Below the pieces are notes generated by a model, which saw nothing but the letters and a program-made list of their open reading frames with translations, ran no database searches and was not told where the DNA came from. Below, in pieces: positions 48,438-56,968 of a stretch of 64,000 nucleotides of DNA. Location of the stretch: positions 1,240,001-1,304,000 of the forward strand of contig NZ_CP147913.1 in the NCBI RefSeq assembly GCF_037414475.1, read 5' to 3'. Numbering within the stretch: the stretch's first letter is position 1; every line of letters begins with the position of its first letter. The position numbers and the translations under genes are program-made. This DNA is from Myxococcus stipitatus. GTDB lineage: Bacteria; Myxococcota; Myxococcia; Myxococcales; Myxococcaceae.

Positions 48438-50516
48438 ATGGAGTTGTCGAGTCTCGAGTCGAGTTTCTGGGCAGTCGCACCGGGCGTTGTCGGCGCCGTG
48501 GGGTTGCTCTTCGCTGCGTTCTTCTACTTCCGCGTCAAGGCCCTCCCCGACGGTGACGCGACGATGAACCGCATCGCGGGCTACATCCGCGAAGGCGCGA
48601 TGGCGTTCCTCGTGCGCGAGTACAAGGTGCTCGCCCTCTACTGCGTGGTCGTGGCGGTGGTCATCGGCCTGGCGCTGGGGTGGCTCGCGAGCGCCAGCTT
48701 CGTGGTGGGCGCGGCCCTGTCGCTGCTGGCCGGCTACATCGGCATGAAGGCCGCGACGTACGCGAACGTGCGCACGGCGCAGGCCGCGCGGACCGGCTCG
48801 AAGCCGAACGCGCTCCTGGTCGCGCTGGATGGCGGCGCGGTGATGGGTCTCGCGGTCGCGGGCCTGGGCCTGGTCGGCATGGGCGGCGTCTACTACGCCT
48901 TCCAGGGCCACGCGCAGCTCTCCCCCATCCTCCACTCCTTCGCGGTGGGCGCCAGCTCCATCGCGCTCTTCGCCCGCGTGGGCGGCGGCATCTACACCAA
49001 GGCGGCGGACGTCGGCTCCGACATCGCCGGCAAGGTCATCGAGAACATCCCCGAGGACGACCCGCGCAACCCGGGCGTCATCGCCGACAACGTGGGCGAC
49101 AACGTGGGTGACGTGGCCGGCATGGGCGCGGACATCTACGAGTCCATGGTGGCCGCCATCGTCGCGTCCATGGCCATCGCGCTGACGGCCAGCGCCCCGG
49201 ACCTGGCCCGCCTGGTCGTGGACCCCTCCGCCACGGGCCTGGCCAAGGTGGCCGGCGTGGTGCTGCCCCTGGTGCTGTCCGCGGTGGGCCTCGTCGTCAG
49301 CCTGCTGAGCATCTTCATCGCGCGCGCCCTCAAGCACATGAACCCCGCGCAGGTGCTGCGCAGCGCGCTCATCCTGCCCCCCGTCATCCTGGTGGCCGTG
49401 TCGTTCGTGATGATGAACGTGTTCGGCCTGTCGCAGGCCGTCACCGTGGCCCTGGCCGCGGGCGCCTTCGGTGGCGCCATCATCGGTCTGGTCACCGACT
49501 ACTACACGTCCGCCAAGCCCGTGCAGCGCATCGCCGAGGCCTCCGTCACGGGCGCCGGCACCAACCTCATCCGCGGCCTCGCGGTGGGCATGGAGAGCGT
49601 GGGCATCCCCATGGCGACCATTGCCATCGTGGCGTACATCGCGGACCAGGCGCTGGGCCTGTACGGCATCGCGCTGTCGGCCGTGGGCATGCTGGGCGGC
49701 ACCGCCGTCGTGATGACGGTGGACGCGTACGGCCCCATCTCCGACAACGCGGGCGGCATCTCCGAGATGTCCGGCCTGGGTCCCGAGGTTCGCGCCATCA
49801 CCGACGAGTTGGACGCGGTGGGCAACACCACGGCGGCCATCGGCAAGGGCTTCGCCATCGGTTCGGCGACGCTCACCGTCATCGCGCTGTTCTCCGCCTT
49901 CAACCTGGAGGTCAACCACACCCGCGTCGCCAACGGAATGGCGGAGATGAGCCTCCAGCTGACCAACCCGAACGTCATCGTCGGCCTGCTGCTGGGCTCC
50001 ATCCTGCCCTTCCTGGTCGGCGCCTCGACGATGCTCGCCGTGGGCCGCGCCGCCGGCGCCATCGTGGAGGAGATTGGCCGTCAGTTCCGCGAGATTCCCG
50101 GCCTGATGGAGCTCAAGGCGGACCCCGACCCGAAGAAGATCGTCGACATCTCCACCAAGAGCGCGCTGCGCGAGATGATCTTCCCCGGCCTCATCGCCGT
50201 CGTCGCCCCGCCGCTGGTGGGCTACCTGCTGGGCCCGGGCGCGCTGGCGGGTCTGCTGGCCGGCTCGCTCGTCGTGGGCGCCACCATGGCCCTCTACATG
50301 GCCAACGCCGGTGGCGCGTGGGACAACGCCAAGAAGTTCATCGAGAAGGGCAAGCTGCCGGGCCACGCGAAGGGTTCGCAGGTCCACAAGGCCGCTGTTG
50401 TCGGTGACATGGTCGGCGACCCGTTCAAGGACACCTCCGGTCCGGGCGTCGCCATCCTCATCAAGGTCATGAGCGTCGTCTCGCTGCTCGTGGCCTCGCT
50501 CATCGCGCTGCGGTAG
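48438..50516 (+). CDS. hppA: Membrane-bound K+-dependent pyrophosphatase (Na+- or H+-pumping)
   Basis: The 692-residue integral membrane enzyme hydrolyses pyrophosphate to pump cations. It has ~15-16 hydrophobic segments and the catalytic loops [30 protein letters not shown] and [13 protein letters not shown]. Ala466 and Gly469 (in [10 protein letters not shown]) occupy positions that are Lys/Thr in K+-independent enzymes, so K+ dependence is expected. Glu235 (in ADIYES) is at the place of the conserved Glu of Na+-pumping enzymes, so Na+ transport is possible; some enzymes with this Glu pump H+. ATG 48438 follows GGAGG; an in-frame GTG at 48405 is rejected. A 14-bp hairpin follows. Confidence 0.92.
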   Translation: MELSSLESSFWAVAPGVVGAVGLLFAAFFYFRVKALPDGDATMNRIAGYIREGAMAFLVREYKVLALYCVVVAVVIGLALGWLASASFVVGAALSLLAGYIGMKAATYANVRTAQAARTGSKPNALLVALDGGAVMGLAVAGLGLVGMGGVYYAFQGHAQLSPILHSFAVGASSIALFARVGGGIYTKAADVGSDIAGKVIENIPEDDPRNPGVIADNVGDNVGDVAGMGADIYESMVAAIVASMAIALTASAPDLARLVVDPSATGLAKVAGVVLPLVLSAVGLVVSLLSIFIARALKHMNPAQVLRSALILPPVILVAVSFVMMNVFGLSQAVTVALAAGAFGGAIIGLVTDYYTSAKPVQRIAEASVTGAGTNLIRGLAVGMESVGIPMATIAIVAYIADQALGLYGIALSAVGMLGGTAVVMTVDAYGPISDNAGGISEMSGLGPEVRAITDELDAVGNTTAAIGKGFAIGSATLTVIALFSAFNLEVNHTRVANGMAEMSLQLTNPNVIVGLLLGSILPFLVGASTMLAVGRAAGAIVEEIGRQFREIPGLMELKADPDPKKIVDISTKSALREMIFPGLIAVVAPPLVGYLLGPGALAGLLAGSLVVGATMALYMANAGGAWDNAKKFIEKGKLPGHAKGSQVHKAAVVGDMVGDPFKDTSGPGVAILIKVMSVVSLLVASLIALR

Positions 50517-50525
50517 TCGGCTCGC

Positions 50526-50563
50526 GCGGCGCGGCGCCTCGGCAACTCCAGGCGCCGTGCCGC
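50526..50563 (+). terminator. Hairpin terminator after hppA
   Basis: GCGGCGCGGCGCCT (50526-50539) pairs with AGGCGCCGTGCCGC (50550-50563) with one G-U pair and a 10-nt loop. Confidence 0.65.
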
Positions 50564-50836
50564 ATCCGCCGGTGGAAGCGCGCGTCGAACGACGGGTGCT
50601 CCCGGCAGCGGCTCCGGCCGCGGATGTCCTCCATCCAACATCCCCACACGACACGCTGGACAGGCCCGGCCGGGCGCCGCGCACGTGCGTGCTACGTTTC
50701 CCGTCAGTGAGTGATCGCCTGCGCGCCAGGCAGCAGCATGGGCCCCTTCTTCGGACCTGACGCGCGCGCTCGCACCCGCTCCTTCGGGTGTGCGGGGGGA
50801 AGTGCCACCGCTGTTCCTCAGCCACAGAGGTGTTCC
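50564..50836. other. Intergenic region before the small coiled-coil protein
   Basis: Together with the hairpin just before it, the gene-free gap between 50516 and 50837 is 320 bp. Beyond the hairpin I see only GC-rich DNA with no convincing open frame. A short imperfect hairpin (CGCACCCG with CGGGTGTGCG, near 50769-50792) lies close to the next gene. Confidence 0.35.
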
Positions 50837-51034
50837 ATGGTCCTGGAGCTCTCCCAGCAGCAGATCCACCTCCTCCACTCGTGCCTGGCTGAAAGCATCG
50901 AGGAGCTGCACGACGAGGTCCTCCACACCGACGGGCGCGAGATGCGCGGCGAGCTGAGGGACCGGCTGAATCAACTCCAAGCGCTCCAGCGCGTGGTCGC
51001 GTCGCTGATGCAACGCGAGCAAGCCGCCGTCTGA
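50837..51034 (+). CDS. Small helical protein, 65 residues
   Basis: MVLELSQQQIHLLHSCLAES is followed by alternating charged and hydrophobic residues that predict two long helices (EELHDEVLHTDGREMRGELRD; LNQLQALQRVVASLM), probably a helical hairpin or coiled coil. No family recognised. ATG 50837 has AGAGGTG upstream and the codon bias is typical for the genome, so it is probably real. Confidence 0.55.
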   Translation: MVLELSQQQIHLLHSCLAESIEELHDEVLHTDGREMRGELRDRLNQLQALQRVVASLMQREQAAV

Positions 51035-51175
51035 CGCGGGGCCCAGGGGCTCGCGGTCTCCTCTTGGCTGGCGTACGCGGCGCTTCGAGCAGCGGGCCTG
51101 CATATCCGGCGGCGCCCCCGTGCGCCTATGCTGGGGCCCGGCTCCGGCGGGAAGCGGCTTCCGGGGCCGCGTCCC

Positions 51176-51775
51176 ATGCTCTTGCTCGCCCTGAGTTGTC
51201 TCCAAGGACGCCCCATGAAGGATGCCGCCGAGGCGCTGCTCGCGCTCGGCGCGGAGGGGCTCCAGCTCACCCCGGGCAACGCCCCCACCGACGGCTTCGT
51301 GGAGGACCTGCGCGGCCGGGGTGTGCCCGTGCGGACCCATCATGGCTTCGCCCCTCGCGCGCTGCGGCGGCCGGTCTGGACGCCCGACGCGGAGTGCCTG
51401 GTCGACTCCGACTCCGTCCATCCACCGCGTGACGTGGACCCGGCCAGCGCCTCCTGGGTGCGCCGGGCCGAGTCAGGCGCGTTCCACGCGCTCACGCTGG
51501 AGACCATGTATCCCGGCTACGCGTTGGGCTCGGGGGCCGCGCTCGACCGGGCCATGGACCTGGGGTTGAAGCTGGCGGTGGATGTCTCGCATCTGCACAT
51601 CCAACACGCCTCGGGGCTGCTGCCAGCTCCGGTGTGGCGGCGCCTCCAGGACTATCCCTCCATCCACGAGGTGCACGTGTCCGCCAATCCTGGGGACCGC
51701 GACGCCCATCATCCGCTGCGAGCCGATACGTTTGGATTGGAGTGGGCGCGGGCGCGCCGCGCGAACAGCTCATGA
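51176..51775 (+). CDS. TIM-barrel sugar isomerase/endonuclease IV-like protein
   Basis: The 199-residue protein resembles a xylose-isomerase-like TIM barrel (AP endonuclease 2 fold): EALLALGAEGLQLTPGN, VPVRTHHGF, LTLETMYPGYALG with a likely metal-binding Glu, LKLAVDVSHLHIQ with Asp/His, and IHEVHVSANPGDRDAHHPL with His residues. It is shorter than usual (~270 residues), so some barrel elements may be trimmed. Start is uncertain: ATG 51176 or ATG 51128. Its TGA overlaps the ATG of the next gene (ATGA), so the two are translationally coupled. Confidence 0.65.
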   Translation: MLLLALSCLQGRPMKDAAEALLALGAEGLQLTPGNAPTDGFVEDLRGRGVPVRTHHGFAPRALRRPVWTPDAECLVDSDSVHPPRDVDPASASWVRRAESGAFHALTLETMYPGYALGSGAALDRAMDLGLKLAVDVSHLHIQHASGLLPAPVWRRLQDYPSIHEVHVSANPGDRDAHHPLRADTFGLEWARARRANSS

Positions 51776-52227
51776 AGGAACACGTCGAGCCCACGGTGCG
51801 ACGCTGCTTCCAGCGCTATCCCCGACTGCGCTCGATGACGCTCCTCCTTGCCCAATACTGGAACGACGAGGCGGATGACGCCGTCCACTACAGGTTTGTC
51901 TTCTCCGAGCTGGAGACACCCGACGTGGAGGCCTCCTCACGGGCTGGAGAGGAGGACGCCGTCAACTTCGCCACGCCTCCGGGCGACTCTTTCTGGAACG
52001 ACTACAATCACCGGTACATCGGCAACTGGCCGGACAATCACGACGCCATTCCCGCCTTCGCCGCCTTCACCCGTGAAGACTGTCACCAGGAGATGACCCT
52101 CGGCGAGGCCTATGAGCCCTACGTCATCTTCCGCCGGACCGGGCAGGACTTCTCCATGGAGAAGGTGGGCCAGATGCTCCGGCCCTGGCTCGACGGGGTG
52201 AAGGCGAGCTGGGACGCGCCGGAGTAG
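51772..52227 (+). CDS. Unrecognised protein coupled to the TIM-barrel gene
   Basis: The 151-residue cytoplasmic protein starts at ATG 51772, overlapping the previous stop by four bases. It is rich in Trp, Tyr, Asp and His (FWNDYNHRYIGNWPDNHDAI) with a helix at each end. No family is recognised. Coupling to the TIM-barrel gene implies that both act in one complex or pathway. It converges on the RNA ligase gene, 12 bp between stops. Confidence 0.6.
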   Translation: MKEHVEPTVRRCFQRYPRLRSMTLLLAQYWNDEADDAVHYRFVFSELETPDVEASSRAGEEDAVNFATPPGDSFWNDYNHRYIGNWPDNHDAIPAFAAFTREDCHQEMTLGEAYEPYVIFRRTGQDFSMEKVGQMLRPWLDGVKASWDAPE

Positions 52228-52239
52228 AGAGGTCTCCCT

Positions 52240-53202
52240 TCACGCGAGCGCGGCGCTCAGCAGGGGCCGCGCGCTCTCCCGGATTCGAGCGGAGAGCCGC
52301 TCCTCTTCATCCGGCCCCAGCGCGCCACAGGCCGTGGGAAACGCCAGCTCCAGGTCGACGCGAACATCGAGGATGATCTCCTCGAGGAGCGGCTCCAGGG
52401 GACCTCGCCCCAGCTTGGACACGGCGCTGGCGATTCGCGAGGGATTGACCAGACGCAAGGCCCAGGCCGCCAGCGCGTCGGCGGAGAGGGATTGATGAGG
52501 ATTCCAGGCCTCGCTCTCGTCGAAGCGGCCCTCGTTGAACTCTTCAATCTTCCGCTTGCTCGCGGCGCGAGTGCCGGGCGGCGCGGGCTGCTCGCTCTTG
52601 ATGACCAGCCCTTCGGCGATGTTGCCGTCGAGCGAGGGGAGCCCCAGCATCGCCGGCACGAGCGATACCCTGCGCGTGGGCACGGCGTTGACGTCGGTGC
52701 GAGTGCCCCGGCGGAGCACAGGCGGCGTCATCAGGCCCACCTCCTGGGCCGCGCGCTCCAACTCCCGATGGGCGAGCATGAGCCCCTCATCCTCATCGGA
52801 GCGGGCGACGAGCACGTCGAACGGGAACCAGTGGAGCGCCGGGGAATACCAGACACCCGTCTGCACCGCGGTGAGCCCGGGGACCTCGGCGACCGCCGGG
52901 TGTGGATAGTGCCCACCCAGCAGCTCGCCATAGAAGTACACCGACGCGTCCTCGGCGCCCAGTGAGCGGACCATCTTCCGGGTGGCATTGCTCAACTGCG
53001 CGCGCAACAACTGCCAGCCGAAGAAGGGCTCATCGTCCGTGAGCCAGGCCTTTCGCTTTCCGAAATGGACCGCGTCTGCCCTCACGGCGATGACGAGCTG
53101 GGCGCCGTGGAGCTTCTCCAAGGCAATCCAGGCGCCACCGGGGCTCGGCTGTGTTCGCGACTCTCCGGCGGCAGAAATCTTGGCGTAGGGACGAAACAGC
53201 AT
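52240..53202 (-). CDS. T4 Rnl2-like RNA ligase
   Basis: The 320-residue protein is an ATP-dependent RNA ligase of the Rnl2/RNA-editing-ligase type. Motif I is EKLHG with the nucleotidyl lysine Lys30 (T4 Rnl2 has EKIHG). Motif III is FYGELLGG, motif IV is AEGLVIK and motif V is a lysine-rich KRKIEEF. It would seal 3'-OH/5'-phosphate nicks in double-stranded RNA. The C-terminal ~100 residues are helical, as in Rnl2. No kinase, phosphatase or other RNA-repair gene is nearby. ATG 53202 has only a weak ribosome-binding site; the frame upstream to 53379 is not supported. Confidence 0.8.
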   Translation of the reverse strand: MLFRPYAKISAAGESRTQPSPGGAWIALEKLHGAQLVIAVRADAVHFGKRKAWLTDDEPFFGWQLLRAQLSNATRKMVRSLGAEDASVYFYGELLGGHYPHPAVAEVPGLTAVQTGVWYSPALHWFPFDVLVARSDEDEGLMLAHRELERAAQEVGLMTPPVLRRGTRTDVNAVPTRRVSLVPAMLGLPSLDGNIAEGLVIKSEQPAPPGTRAASKRKIEEFNEGRFDESEAWNPHQSLSADALAAWALRLVNPSRIASAVSKLGRGPLEPLLEEIILDVRVDLELAFPTACGALGPDEEERLSARIRESARPLLSAALA

Positions 53203-53386
53203 GGGTGCGCTCCGGGTCAGGGGTGTGAACCGCGAGCCAGGGACCGGTCCACCGAGGCTTCCTGACACAGGGAGGACAGGTGCCACCCGGGCACCGAACC
53301 CCACACGACCCAACGCGAGACATGGTCCTTGTAAATCAGGGCAGCCATGGACTTCCCATTTCCAGGGCGCTAGTAACACTCAAACC

Positions 53387-56300
53387 ATGAACTCAAGACA
53401 AAGCAGAACAGCTCGACTGTATACAGGCATGGTCGCCGTCTTCTTGTGGGCAGGGTGCGCGAAGGAAGGCGAGCCCACGCCGGCCATGGGGACCACGCGT
53501 CAAAGTGTGACAGCGTCAGTCACGACGCTGGAAGCCGTGGCCATCACCAGCCAGGGGATGACGCAGAACGGGTCGGCGTACCGCAACGAATCGCTCATCG
53601 GCGTCTTCCAGACAGCGGACTACGAAATCGAGGCGCTGCTGCGCTTCCCGCAGCTCGGAGTCCCCGCGGGCGCCGTGGTTCAGAGCGCGACGCTGCGCCT
53701 CGCGGTGGAGACCTACACCAGCGGCTTCGCGCTGCGTGGCTCCTACGTCCAGACGCCCTGGAGTCTTCAGGCCGCCGGTCTGGGCTGGCAGTTCCGGGAC
53801 AATGGGCTGGAGTGGCACCGGCTGGGTGCGCAGGGCCCGGGGACGGACCTGTTCGCCACGACGCCCTTCGAGCTCGCCACCTTCCCCACCACGGTGAGCC
53901 TTCACGACGTGCCGCTCGATGTGGCCGTGGTGCAGTCGTGGGTCGACGACCCGTCCACCAACCAGGGCGTGATGCTGGCGAACAGCCACGTCGGCCAGGT
54001 GGCCAAGGTGTTCACCCACCTGGCGAGCCAGCCGGAGCGCCGGCCGGTCCTCACGCTCGAGTACACCGCCCCGGGGCCACGCAGCGACACCACGCCGCCA
54101 ACGGTGGCCATCACCTCCCCCACGAGTGGAACGACGGTGCAGGGCGTGGTCGGCATCACCGCGAACGCGAGCGACAACGTCGGCGTGACGAACGTGCAAC
54201 TGCGCGTCGATGGCCGGAACCTGTCTTCTTCCCAGTTGGACACCCTGCAGTTGCGCAATGGCGACCACGTGCTGACCGCACACGCGCGTGACGCCGCCGG
54301 CAACCTCACGACCTCCGCGGGTGTGCGAATCACCGTCAACAACCCCATCGTCGACACCCAGCCACCCCAGGTGTCAGTCATCGAGCCCACCGCGAGCACG
54401 ACGGTGAGCGGCCTCTTCACGGTGCGGGTGAACGCGACCGACGACGTGGGAGTCACCCGGGTGCATGTCGAGCTCGACGGCGTCCAGGTCGGCGCGGCGG
54501 ACGAGGCCGCCCCTTGGACAGTCACGCTCGACACGGAGAACCTCCTGCCCTACGGCACCCGGCAGCTCACCGCCGTGGCGCGCGACGCCATCGGCAACGT
54601 CACCACGTCCGCTCCGGTGGCCATCATCGTAAGCGCGCCGCCGCCGGACACCGTTCCGCCCGAGGTCGCGATTGTCTCCCCCGCGAGCGGCGTCACGGTG
54701 GGAGGCTCGCTCCAATTCAAGGTGGACGCCTCGGACAACATGGGCATCGCCGGCGTGCAGCTCCAGGTGAACGGGCAGAACGTCGGGGCCGAGGACGTGG
54801 ACTATCCCTACTGGATCACCCTCTCCACGCCCCTGCTGAGCGACGGCACCTTCCCGGTGACGGCGGTGGCCCGGGACCGCGGTGGCAACCACACCACCTC
54901 CGCGCCCATCACCCTCACCATCGCCAACGGGCCCCCCGTGGCGCTCAACATCCCCACCACCCATCCGCGCATCTGGTTCACGGGGAACCGGCTGGCCCGG
55001 GCCCAGGCGCACTTCGCGCAGAACCCCTACACCCCGGCGACGAACGTGCAGAGCCCCGAGCAGGCCATCGACGCGGCCATGCACTCGCTCATCACCGGCA
55101 CCGCGGCGTCGTGCCGCGCCGCCATCACCTGGGCGGTGAACACACAAGTCCCCGTCTCCGAGGCGTCCATCGCGAGCGACCCGGCCCGCTGGTACGGCGA
55201 GGCCGCCATCCTCACCTACGACTGGTGCTTCCCCCACCTGCTGCCCGCGGAAGTCACGACGCTGCAGGACCGCTGGAACCTCGCCATCAGCCGGCTCAAC
55301 GACAAGCCGTGGGGCGGCATCGGCATGGAGGGCAACAACTACTACACGGGTTACTTCCGCAACTCGATTCTATGGGCCATCGCCACCTGGCACGAGAACC
55401 CGACGTTCGCCAACAGCCTGCTCCAGTACGCGATGAAGTCGCGCTGGCAGTTCTCGCTGCGGCCCTATCTCCAGAGCGCGGTCGAGGGTGGAGCGCCGCA
55501 CGAGGGCTCCACGTATGGCCGCCGGACGTTCGGCTATCTGACGACGCCCTTCACCACGCTCGGCCTGTATGGCCATGACATGTGGAACCAGACGAGCCAC
55601 TTCATGGAGACGGTCTTCTGGTCCATCTACTCGACGACGCCGGGCCCCAGCCGGATGGGGACCTTCCAGCTGTTCGAGACGTTCCCCTACAACGACGACG
55701 AGCGTTGGCTGACGCGCTTCAGCCCCTCCAACACCGCGCAGACCGGACTGGGCAGCTACTTCGCGCCGCTCATCGAGGAGTGGTCGACCCAACCCATCGC
55801 CGGTTACGCCAAGCGCTTCCTGGAGCTCACCGGGCATCCCATCGACGAGCGCCACATCCGCTATGTCTACAGCGACACGCTGGCGGCGGTGCCAGCGCGC
55901 AACCTCAACGAACTGCCGCTCGACTACCACGCGCGCGGTCTGGGCATGCTCTACGCGAAGACGGCCTGGGCCGCCGATGCGACGATGGTCAACCTGCAGT
56001 TCGGGACGGCCACCAACGCGGGGCACACCCACCGCGACTCCGGCAACTTCCAGGTGTGGCGCGCGGGTGAGTTCCTGGTGCGTGAGACGGTCGGCTACGC
56101 GAACACGATTGTCGGCCCCGCGGGGGAAGGCGCGGTCGACGTCGAGTCCCCTGTCGCCCACAACACCCTGTTGTTCGAGGGCAAGGGCACGGTGGGCTAC
56201 TTCCACCACACACCCCAGATGCTCCGGCTCGAGTCGACGCCGGTCATCAACTACGCCGCGGTGGACCTCACGGGCATGTATGACTTGAACGACGAGTGGG

Positions 56301-56908
56301 CCCACCGCGAGGCGGAGGTGGGCAACCCGCATGCGGGCCGCGTGATTCGTGAGACGCTGTTCGTGCGTCCGCTCGACACGTTGGTGGTGTTCGACCGCGT
56401 GGAGAGCGCGGGTGCCGACACCACGGTCGACAAGACCTTCGTCATCCACTTCCCGGGGAGCCCGGTGCTCACGGGCAACACGTGGTCGGCGACGAGCGGC
56501 ACCCAGGAGGTGCGCGTCAGCACGCTGGTGCCAGCGGCTCCCACCCGGCGCGTCATCGACGAGCGCGGCCCGCTGCGCCCCAATGGCACATACACGTACC
56601 CCGTGGGCCAGTTCCGTGGGGAAGTAGAGACTCAGGGTCAGGTGGTGAGCCACTTCCTGAACGTGGTGCAGGCCAAGGACACCAGCGGCTCGAACTTGCA
56701 GCTCACGCTCAACGAGACGGCGACCACATACACGGTGACGATGACGCACCCGACCCGAGGCACCGCGGTGGTCAGCTTCGAGAAGGGCATCCAGAGCACC
56801 GGCGGCACCTTCGGCTACGCCGCCACGGGCATGGCCACCCCAGCGCCGCTGCGCGCGGGCGTGCAGGCGATGACGGTGACCGGGAACGGGCCGGTCTGGG
56901 CGCCGTAA
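53387..56908 (+). CDS. Large lipoprotein with Ig-like domains and heparinase II/III-like lyase domain
   Basis: The 1173-residue protein has a lipoprotein signal (TGMVAVFLWAGC, Cys ~23). Residues ~40-235 form a DNRLRE/CBM96-like domain (ESLIGVFQTADYEIEALLRF, VDDPSTNQGVMLAN). Three Ig-like modules of the Big_7 type follow (~240-530), each with PPxVxIxxPxSGxTV and DNxGVxxVxLxVDG. Residues ~540-860 are an alpha/alpha-toroid and ~860-1173 a beta-sandwich, as in polysaccharide lyases with a heparinase II/III domain: GNNYYTGYFRNSILWAIATW, TNAGHTHRDSGNFQVWRAGEF (catalytic His region), PVAHNTLLFEGKG. It likely degrades uronic-acid polysaccharides such as alginate or heparin-like polymers. A 13-bp hairpin follows. 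Confidence 0.8.
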   Translation: MNSRQSRTARLYTGMVAVFLWAGCAKEGEPTPAMGTTRQSVTASVTTLEAVAITSQGMTQNGSAYRNESLIGVFQTADYEIEALLRFPQLGVPAGAVVQSATLRLAVETYTSGFALRGSYVQTPWSLQAAGLGWQFRDNGLEWHRLGAQGPGTDLFATTPFELATFPTTVSLHDVPLDVAVVQSWVDDPSTNQGVMLANSHVGQVAKVFTHLASQPERRPVLTLEYTAPGPRSDTTPPTVAITSPTSGTTVQGVVGITANASDNVGVTNVQLRVDGRNLSSSQLDTLQLRNGDHVLTAHARDAAGNLTTSAGVRITVNNPIVDTQPPQVSVIEPTASTTVSGLFTVRVNATDDVGVTRVHVELDGVQVGAADEAAPWTVTLDTENLLPYGTRQLTAVARDAIGNVTTSAPVAIIVSAPPPDTVPPEVAIVSPASGVTVGGSLQFKVDASDNMGIAGVQLQVNGQNVGAEDVDYPYWITLSTPLLSDGTFPVTAVARDRGGNHTTSAPITLTIANGPPVALNIPTTHPRIWFTGNRLARAQAHFAQNPYTPATNVQSPEQAIDAAMHSLITGTAASCRAAITWAVNTQVPVSEASIASDPARWYGEAAILTYDWCFPHLLPAEVTTLQDRWNLAISRLNDKPWGGIGMEGNNYYTGYFRNSILWAIATWHENPTFANSLLQYAMKSRWQFSLRPYLQSAVEGGAPHEGSTYGRRTFGYLTTPFTTLGLYGHDMWNQTSHFMETVFWSIYSTTPGPSRMGTFQLFETFPYNDDERWLTRFSPSNTAQTGLGSYFAPLIEEWSTQPIAGYAKRFLELTGHPIDERHIRYVYSDTLAAVPARNLNELPLDYHARGLGMLYAKTAWAADATMVNLQFGTATNAGHTHRDSGNFQVWRAGEFLVRETVGYANTIVGPAGEGAVDVESPVAHNTLLFEGKGTVGYFHHTPQMLRLESTPVINYAAVDLTGMYDLNDEWAHREAEVGNPHAGRVIRETLFVRPLDTLVVFDRVESAGADTTVDKTFVIHFPGSPVLTGNTWSATSGTQEVRVSTLVPAAPTRRVIDERGPLRPNGTYTYPVGQFRGEVETQGQVVSHFLNVVQAKDTSGSNLQLTLNETATTYTVTMTHPTRGTAVVSFEKGIQSTGGTFGYAATGMATPAPLRAGVQAMTVTGNGPVWAP

Positions 56909-56923
56909 CACACGCCAGGCCAG

Positions 56924-56956
56924 CGGGCGGGCACGCATTCGCCGCGTGCCCGCCCG
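56924..56956. terminator. Bidirectional hairpin between convergent genes
   Basis: A perfect 13-bp stem (56924-56936 with 56944-56956) closes a 7-nt loop between the lyase lipoprotein and the erythromycin-esterase-like gene. Confidence 0.75.
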
Positions 56957-56968
56957 GGCTTCTCTCCG

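Noticed and set aside
48408..50825. An 805-codon minus-strand frame over the pyrophosphatase gene.
   Set aside because: The plus strand encodes an unmistakable membrane pyrophosphatase; the antisense product is a low-complexity Asp/His/Arg/Ala sequence.
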